A DNA stretch of 64,000 bases from RYN-230 sp963793825. GTDB taxonomy: Bacteria; Actinomycetota; Actinomycetes; Streptosporangiales; Streptosporangiaceae. The translations under genes and the position numbers were made by a program. A model generated the notes under the pieces. The model was not told the origin of the DNA, made no database searches, and worked only from the letters and a program-made list of their open reading frames with translations. Below are positions 59,092 through 64,000 of the stretch, piece after piece (within the stretch, counting starts at the first letter, position 1; the number at the start of each line of letters is the position of its first letter). The stretch is taken from assembly GCA_963793825.1 (NCBI GenBank), contig CAWCBE010000016.1, positions 62,001 to 126,000 on the forward strand. The letters run 5' to 3'.

Positions 59092-60570
59092 ATGAGCGGC
59101 ACGGAATCCCTTCCATACGGCGAGAGCAAGAGCCCTCCCGTCGGCGAGGCCGGGCACGAGCTCCGGCTGCACCGCGGCGTGCTGGGCATCATGGACATCT
59201 CGGCCGCGACCATGGCCAACATCGGCCCGGCCATGAGCTTCTACTTCGGGTTCGGGTTCCTGGCCATCACCGCCGGGGTGGCCTCCCCGCTGACCATCGT
59301 GGCGGCCGGCATCGCCATCGCGCTGCTCGGCAACACGCTGGCCCAGTTCTCCCGGGCCCAGCCGTCCACCGGCGGGTTCATCACGTTCGTCGGCAAGACG
59401 TTCGGCGGGACCAGCGCGGTGACCACGGCCCTGCTGTGCGGGGTCGGCTACATCATCGCCATGGCCTCGGTCATCGCGATCTCCGGCGGATTCCTGTCCA
59501 TCACGCTGCAGCGCTACGCGCACGTGGACATCCCGTGGGGCTACCTGACCGTCATCCTGACCGCACTGGCCGTGCTGATGATGATCCGCGGCGTGGGGCT
59601 GTCCACCAAGATCGCCGGGCTCTTCTTCGGCTTCGAGATGCTGGTGCTGGTGGTGGTCTCGGTGGCAGCCCTGATCAAGAACGGCGGCCACCTGTCGGCC
59701 ATCCCGTTCGAGCCGAGCCACCTCACCAACGGTTTCTCCGGGCTGGCGGCCGGCTTCCCGCTGGCCATCTACCTGTTCATCGGCTGGGAGAACTCGGCCG
59801 CGCTGGCCGAGGAAACGGACAACCCGCGGCGCAACGTGCCCCGGGCGGTGTTCACCTCGGTGGCGATCATGGCCGTCAGCTACGTCGTGTTCGCCTACGC
59901 CACGGTCAGCGGGTTCGGCTACAACGTCACCAAGCTCGGCGCGGCCCCGATCCCGTTCATCTCGGTGGCGGACAGCACCATCGGCGTGCTGGCGTTCTTC
60001 GCCTACCTGGCCGGGATGACCTCCACCCTGGGCGCGCTCATCGCGGGCACGAACTCCCAGGCCCGGCTGGTGTTCAATGCGGGCCGCGAGGGCCTGCTGC
60101 CCAGCTGGATCGGCCACGTCAACCCGGCCCGGCGCACCCCTATGAACGCCATCTTCACCTTCGTCGGGATCTCCGGCCTGATCATCGGTGGCTGGGCGCT
60201 GCTGCATCTCATCGGCGGCAGCACCGGGGCGCTCAACCCGATCAACTTCTTTGCCGAGTCCTCGACCATGGGCACCATCCTGGTACTGATCGTGTACCTG
60301 CTGGCCAACCTGGCCCTGCCGTTCTACTACCGCCGGTACCGGCCGCAGGAATTCAGCCCCGTCAAGCACCTCGTGCTGCCGGTCCTCGGCGCCCTGGCCA
60401 TCATCGTCCCGCTGTACTACCTGGCCAAGCCGGGCCAGCCCACGCCCTACGACTGGTTCCCGTACGCGGCCCTGATCATCCTGGTCGTGGCGGCCGTCTA
60501 CGCCTACATCCTGAACTCCCGCGACCCCCGGCTGGCCGGCCGGGTCGGCTCCATAGTCGCCGACGAGTAG
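59092..60570 (+). CDS. APC-family amino acid permease
   Basis: The 492-residue protein has about 12 membrane helices and APC landmarks: LGIMDISAATMANIGPAMSF in helix 1, GYIIAMASVIAISGGFL, and the conserved FIGWENSAALAEETDNPRRNVPRAV. Helix 8 continues GTNSQARLVFNAGREGLLP. It would import an amino acid or amine with protons. ATG 59092 follows GGAAGGAG-like sequence. No catabolic partner adjoins it on the same strand. Confidence 0.9.
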   Translation: MSGTESLPYGESKSPPVGEAGHELRLHRGVLGIMDISAATMANIGPAMSFYFGFGFLAITAGVASPLTIVAAGIAIALLGNTLAQFSRAQPSTGGFITFVGKTFGGTSAVTTALLCGVGYIIAMASVIAISGGFLSITLQRYAHVDIPWGYLTVILTALAVLMMIRGVGLSTKIAGLFFGFEMLVLVVVSVAALIKNGGHLSAIPFEPSHLTNGFSGLAAGFPLAIYLFIGWENSAALAEETDNPRRNVPRAVFTSVAIMAVSYVVFAYATVSGFGYNVTKLGAAPIPFISVADSTIGVLAFFAYLAGMTSTLGALIAGTNSQARLVFNAGREGLLPSWIGHVNPARRTPMNAIFTFVGISGLIIGGWALLHLIGGSTGALNPINFFAESSTMGTILVLIVYLLANLALPFYYRRYRPQEFSPVKHLVLPVLGALAIIVPLYYLAKPGQPTPYDWFPYAALIILVVAAVYAYILNSRDPRLAGRVGSIVADE

Positions 60571-60584
60571 CGGACCACCGTGAT

Positions 60585-60619
60585 CTGGCCGGGCTCCCTG
60601 CGGAGGGGAACCCGGCCAG
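60585..60619. terminator. Terminator between APC permease and FmdB operon
   Basis: CTGGCCGGG and CCCGGCCAG form a 9-bp perfect stem around 17 bases, 14 bases after the permease stop and between convergent genes. No U-run on either side. Confidence 0.65.
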
Positions 60620-60630
60620 CTGATCGCGGA

Positions 60631-61029
60631 TCAGCCGGTGACCGGGTTCCGCCCGGCGGGCCGGCCGAAGGCGGGCGCGGCGTCGCCGGCCCGGAGCGGC
60701 GCCCCCGCGTAGCGGCCCTCATGGGCCAGCACCGGGCGGCGGTCACCGGCCAGTTCCGGGTGGCGTTCCTCCACGGCCTGGCGCTGCTCGGCGGTGCGCC
60801 GCAGCCCGGTGACGTACTCCCGGTTCCCCTCGTAGGTGCCGCGCCAGGTTTGCGGCATGGCCTCCGGCGGCGGCGGCAGCGACGCCGCCCCCCGGCCGCG
60901 CAGCGCGCACCGGGACGGGATCTTGCGCACGTCGCCGCCGCAGTCCGGGCAGCCGGGCAGCGGGGCGGTGAAGGACTGGATTACCTCGAACTCGTGACCC
61001 TGGCCGCAGCGCAACTGGTAGATGGCCAT
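60631..61029 (-). CDS. FmdB-type zinc-ribbon protein
   Basis: The 132-residue protein has an N-terminal zinc ribbon (MAIYQLRCGQGHEFEV, CPDCGGDVRKI) typical of the FmdB regulatory protein family. Only one Cys is visible in the first half (C-G-Q-G-H), so His may replace the second Cys. The rest is Arg/Pro/Ala-rich and disordered. It begins 3 bases after the stop of the iron alcohol dehydrogenase gene and is the last gene of that operon. Confidence 0.8.
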   Translation of the reverse strand: MAIYQLRCGQGHEFEVIQSFTAPLPGCPDCGGDVRKIPSRCALRGRGAASLPPPPEAMPQTWRGTYEGNREYVTGLRRTAEQRQAVEERHPELAGDRRPVLAHEGRYAGAPLRAGDAAPAFGRPAGRNPVTG

Positions 61030-61032
61030 CGG

Positions 61033-62328
61033 TTACCAGAGCTCCATGGACCGCTCGAAGATGCCGGCCAGGTCGTCCCCGGTCACCGGCTTCGGGCAGG
61101 TGGCCAGCAGCCGCTGCTGCTTCAGCGTGCCTTCGACCAGGGCCGGGATATCCCCGCTGGCGTAGCCGACCGCGGCCACCCCGTTCGGGATCTCGATGTC
61201 GCGCATCAGGTCGCTGAGCACGGCGGGCAGGAACTCCGCCGGGTCAGGTGGCTGCTCCGCGTCCGGGGCGAGCAGCCGGGCCGCGCGCAGGTGGCGCTCG
61301 GGCGCGGCGTCGAAGGTGAACCGGAACGCCTCCGGCGCGGTGAGCGCCACTGACATGCCGTGCGGCACCATGGCCTCGTCCGCCGGGTAGTCCTTGGGGT
61401 GGAAGCCGCTGACCCGGCCCGCGATCGGGTACGCATTGGCGTGCGGGATGTGCACGCCCGCGTTGCCGAAGCCCATGCCCGCGAACGTGGCGGCAATGGC
61501 CATGTCGGCCCGGGCCTGCTCGTCGTCACCGTGCCGCACCGCCGTCCGGAACGACGTGGCCAGCAAGCCCATCGCCTTCTCCGACCACATGTCGGAGACC
61601 GGGTTGGCGCCGCAGTAGGGCACCCGCTGCTGCGGCTGCTTCCGCTCGTTGCTGGTGTACCAGCGGGCCGTATAGCTCTCCAGCGCGTGACACAGGATGT
61701 CCATCCCCGCGGATGCGGTCACCCCGGCGGGCTGGGTGAGGGTGAGCAGCGGGTCCACCACGGCCAGGGTCGGCCGCAGCCGGGCGTGGCTGATACCGGT
61801 CTTCACCCGCAGCGCGAGCACGTCGAGCACGCAGACCGTGGTGCTCTCCGCGCCGGTCCCGGTGGTGGTGGGCACCGCGATCAGTGGCTTCAGCGGGTTG
61901 ACCGGCGCGCGGGCCTGGCCGACCGGGGCGTTGATGTAGTCCATCAGCTCGCCCGGGTTGGTCAGCAGCAGGTTGATGGCCTTCGCGGTGTCGATGCTGG
62001 ACCCGCCGCCGACCGCCACGAACGCATCCCACGGGCCGCTGGCCCGGCCGAACTCGATGGCGGCGTTCATGCTCTCGTCCGTTGGCTCCACGTGCACGCC
62101 GTCGAACACCCGGGCCTCGATGCCGAACTGGGCCATCTGGTCTGCGACCCGCTGCGGGGTGCCGGTCGCGGCGACCCCGGGGTCGGTGATGACGAGGGCC
62201 CGGCTCACCCCGTACTGGCTGAGGTCGAAGCCGATCTCGTCGGACGCTCCAGGCCCGAACTTGAGCTGTGGCGCGCCGTAGGTGAAGATCGCCTCCGGGT
62301 GGGCCGGTACCGGGTTGGTGCTGGTCAC
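61033..62328 (-). CDS. Iron-containing alcohol dehydrogenase of the hydroxyacid-oxoacid transhydrogenase (HOT/ADHFE1) type
   Basis: The 431-residue protein aligns along its length with the HOT branch of the iron dehydrogenases: FVAVGGGSSIDTAKAINL, LIAVPTTTGTGAEST, GMDILCHALESYTARWY, GANPVSDMW, GMGFGNAGVHIPHANAYP with metal-site His residues, VGYASGDIPALVEGTL and IFERSMELW. HOT oxidises 4-hydroxybutyrate to succinate semialdehyde with 2-oxoglutarate as acceptor. GTG 62328 follows GAGGAGG. It is directly downstream of the lactonase gene, which fits lactone to GHB to succinate semialdehyde. Confidence 0.88.
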   Translation of the reverse strand: MTSTNPVPAHPEAIFTYGAPQLKFGPGASDEIGFDLSQYGVSRALVITDPGVAATGTPQRVADQMAQFGIEARVFDGVHVEPTDESMNAAIEFGRASGPWDAFVAVGGGSSIDTAKAINLLLTNPGELMDYINAPVGQARAPVNPLKPLIAVPTTTGTGAESTTVCVLDVLALRVKTGISHARLRPTLAVVDPLLTLTQPAGVTASAGMDILCHALESYTARWYTSNERKQPQQRVPYCGANPVSDMWSEKAMGLLATSFRTAVRHGDDEQARADMAIAATFAGMGFGNAGVHIPHANAYPIAGRVSGFHPKDYPADEAMVPHGMSVALTAPEAFRFTFDAAPERHLRAARLLAPDAEQPPDPAEFLPAVLSDLMRDIEIPNGVAAVGYASGDIPALVEGTLKQQRLLATCPKPVTGDDLAGIFERSMELW

Positions 62329-62340
62329 GGGGGAGCCTCC

Positions 62341-63153
62341 TCAGGAGTAGTAGCCGTCGGGGGCGCGGCGCAGCGAGTGCAGCTGCTCGGCGTCATGCCC
62401 GAAGATCACGGTGGCCTCGGATTTCTCGGCCATGTCACGCAGCTTCTCCACCGAGGCGTACCAGGCGGCGAGGTCGTTCACGATCGCGGCCGGGGTGGCC
62501 GGGGGCCCGTAGGAATCGCCCATGTAGACCGCGTCCGAGGTGAAGATCATCGTGCCGGTCTCCGGCAGGTTAACCCGCATGGCCATGGTGCCCGGTGTGT
62601 GCCCGGGCGCCTCGATGAAGCCCACCCCGGGCAGGAATTCCGTGTCGCCGGACACGGTCTCGAAGTCGATGCCCTCGTAGTCGGCCTTGAGGTGCGCGCC
62701 GTTGAACGCGCCGTCGTAGCCGAACGCCCACTCCTTCTCCTTGTCGTTGACCACCAGCCGCGGCCCGGCCCCGGCGAAGGCGCGCACGTTCCCGGCGTGG
62801 TCGAAATGCAGGTGCGAGAGGGCGACGTAGTCCAGCTGGGCCGGGGTCACGCCCAGCTGGGCGAGCCGCGAGTCGAGGTAGGAGTCCTCGTCCACCTGGT
62901 CGTAAGGGAAGAACTCCTGCAGCCCGGTCGGCACCCAGCGGGTCTCCCAGTCCCGCGGGCAGCTGGTGTCCCACAGCAGCGTGCCCTCCGGCGTCTCGAC
63001 CAGGACGGCGTGGGTGGTGCACGGGTACCACTCCACCGGCTTGTCACGGTCGCCGCGGGACCGGATGCTGCGGCCCGGCTTGAGTAGCAGCCAGGTCAGG
63101 TCGCAGCTCATCGCACCGCAGTCGAGCACGTGCAGCCTCGTCGCTGTCGCCAT
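62341..63153 (-). CDS. AttM/BlcC-like metallo-beta-lactamase-fold lactonase
   Basis: The 270-residue protein has the dinuclear zinc motif SHLHFDHAGN (H-x-H-x-D-H), EAPGHTPGTMAMRV, TSDAVYM (bridging Asp) and FGHDAEQ (final His), in the order of AHL/gamma-butyrolactone lactonases such as AttM and AiiA. The N-terminus (LHVLDCGAMSCDLTWLLL) also matches that group. It would open gamma-butyrolactone or N-acyl homoserine lactones. First gene of the lactonase-HOT-FmdB operon. Confidence 0.85.
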   Translation of the reverse strand: MATATRLHVLDCGAMSCDLTWLLLKPGRSIRSRGDRDKPVEWYPCTTHAVLVETPEGTLLWDTSCPRDWETRWVPTGLQEFFPYDQVDEDSYLDSRLAQLGVTPAQLDYVALSHLHFDHAGNVRAFAGAGPRLVVNDKEKEWAFGYDGAFNGAHLKADYEGIDFETVSGDTEFLPGVGFIEAPGHTPGTMAMRVNLPETGTMIFTSDAVYMGDSYGPPATPAAIVNDLAAWYASVEKLRDMAEKSEATVIFGHDAEQLHSLRRAPDGYYS

Positions 63154-63165
63154 GTCATGTCTCCC

Positions 63166-63211
63166 CGAGATGGGCGGAAATGGGTCCTCCCGGGTTAATT
63201 ACCCCATCTCG
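63166..63211. promoter_or_regulatory. Inverted repeat CGAGATGGG...CCCATCTCG before the lactonase operon
   Basis: Perfect 9-base arms (63166-63174 and 63203-63211) flank 28 bases, including an AT-rich TTAATTA. The element begins 13 bases upstream of the lactonase start and covers its likely promoter, so it is a good operator candidate. Confidence 0.5.
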
Positions 63212-63230
63212 TGCCGATCGACCGGCCTGG

Positions 63231-63306
63231 CCCGGGGCGGGCGCGCCCGGGCCCGCGGCGGGCCCCGGGACCGGGCCCGGGGCGGGCGCGCCCGGGGCCC
63301 GCGGCG
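63231..63306. repeat. Two 30-31-bp GC-only direct repeats
   Basis: CCCGGGGCGGGCGCGCCCGG begins both copies (63231-63260 and 63276-63306), with a 45-base period. The copies differ by one G. Each is internally palindromic (GGGCGCGCCC). The 226-base gap 63154-63379 has no other feature besides the inverted repeat above. Confidence 0.75.
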
Positions 63307-63379
63307 AGACCGGGCTAACCCGGGCCAGTCCTGCCAACCGGGCGGATGAGGTAGCGGAAACCGCACGAAGAACGGATCC

Positions 63380-63850
63380 GTGCCCCACTTCGCGCGGTAC
63401 GCACTGCCGGTGCTGCACGGTTTCGGCTTCACCGCCACGGCGTTCGTCATCGGCGGGCTGCTCGGCGGGCAGAACGGCTGGGATCCGGACGGGCCGCGCA
63501 AGCCGCTGCTGGACGCCGGCCTGGTCCGGCAGGTGGCGGACGCGGGCATCGAGACCGGCTCGCACGGGCTGCGGTATGTGCGGTTGCCCGAGGCGGGGGC
63601 CGCCCTGGCCGACGAGGTCGGGGGCAGCCGGGGCGTCCTCCAGGCGGTGACCGGCCAGCCGGTGCCCGGGTTCTGCTACCCCTACGGCGCGGTCGCCGCC
63701 GCCGCCGCGGCGCAACGGGTCGGTGCGGCCGGTTACGACTACACCGGCTCACCTGGGCGTACCGCAGCCGGGCCGAATTCCGCCACTCTGCGTAGCCCCG
63801 CTACCCCTATTGGCCGACGCGCCGGGGGAGTGCCGCTGGCACAGTCGCAG
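63380..63850 (+). pseudogene. Decayed polysaccharide deacetylase (CE4) fragment
   Basis: The frame reads VPHFARYALPVLHGFGFTAT, AFVIGGLLGG, DAGIETGSHGLRYVRLPEAG and VPGFCYPYGAVAAA, which is the second half of a CE4 deacetylase. The first half with the catalytic Asp-Asp is absent: an in-frame TGA lies at 63347. The metal motif H-x4-H reads SHGLRYV, without its second His. After about 63750 the frame loses coding character although it stays open. The 3' boundary is approximate. Confidence 0.6.
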
Positions 63851-63915
63851 CTAGGGGAAACCCGCCAGGCGGCTGCGGGCATGGCCGGCTGGCCGGAGGA
63901 TCGAGGGGACTCAGA

Positions 63916-64000
63916 GTGGCCGAGCACCGGCTTTCGCTCGCCGTCAACGGGCGCGAGAACCTGCTGCACAGCAGGCTTATCACCAGCACCCGGGACGGCG
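63916..64000 (+). CDS. Start of an unidentified gene, truncated by the window end
   Basis: GTG 63916 follows GAGGGGA (63903-63909) by 6 bases and opens a frame starting MAEHRLSLAVNGRENLL that runs to the last base. Codon use is typical of the neighbours. Only 28 residues are visible, too few to name the product. Confidence 0.5.
   Translation, partial: MAEHRLSLAVNGRENLLHSRLITSTRDG

Overview
This 64-kb window is very GC-rich and almost fully coding. It comes from an actinomycete. The lineage evidence is two Scr1-type XRE regulators with a DUF397 partner, a SigJ/ECF41-type sigma factor, two deazaflavin (F420)-dependent Ddn-type nitroreductases, and a mycothiol-dependent maleylpyruvate-isomerase-type domain. 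A Streptosporangiales-like or related soil actinomycete is plausible; the genus cannot be read from the sequence. I see no tRNA, rRNA, CRISPR array, origin or prophage. Mobile DNA is limited to one decayed IS630-type transposase fragment.

Layout. 0-4 kb: end of a SigJ-like sigma factor, a small coiled-coil protein, an Scr1-type regulator divergent from a RsbW-like ATPase across two matched operator palindromes, and a LacI regulator. 4-16.5 kb: an asparagine synthetase fused to a mycothiol-isomerase domain with an M15-like peptidase gene, two Ddn nitroreductases, a sugar-porter MFS protein, a fused hydantoinase/oxoprolinase (HyuAB), an FMN reductase and a Nudix-like protein with a VPAAP minisatellite. 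16.5-31 kb: a redox/dormancy island with five universal stress protein (USP) genes, an overlapping USP-oxidoreductase-NifJ-PyrD operon, an Acg-like nitroreductase with a [NiFe]-hydrogenase maturation protease and a Nudix hydrolase, and an XRE-pyridoxamine-oxidase fusion. Several promoters here carry GGGAC..GGCCC boxes resembling DosR/DevR sites, and one candidate structured RNA lies upstream of the NifJ operon. 31-38 kb: amidohydrolase, Lon and UvrA. 38-44.6 kb: a medium-chain reductase, a methyltransferase, the transposase remnant, a frameshifted CAP-domain protein and a PadR-ABC-FtsX operon. 44.8-51.2 kb: an aromatic-lyase homologue with an abnormal MIO motif, a CoxL-CoxS-CoxM molybdenum hydroxylase and a MetE-like protein, all co-directional. 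51.4-60.6 kb: DUF397/Scr1 pair, a 40-codon ORF coupled to a membrane protein, a DUF5995 protein, a secreted S15-type hydrolase with an ABC exporter, and an APC permease. 60.6-64 kb: an operon of an AttM-like lactonase, a hydroxyacid-oxoacid transhydrogenase-like dehydrogenase and an FmdB zinc ribbon (predicted gamma-butyrolactone/GHB degradation), then a decayed polysaccharide deacetylase and the start of one more gene.

The most unusual signals are: (i) UvrA and an unrelated ABC ATPase both carry Leu (TTG) in place of the Walker A Ser/Thr, in an identical 15-base context; (ii) the AsnB-mycothiol isomerase fusion; (iii) the lyase with a displaced MIO triad beside a molybdenum hydroxylase; (iv) the DosR-like box network with a candidate attenuator RNA; (v) the lactonase/GHB operon; and (vi) many short tandem repeats at gene ends.
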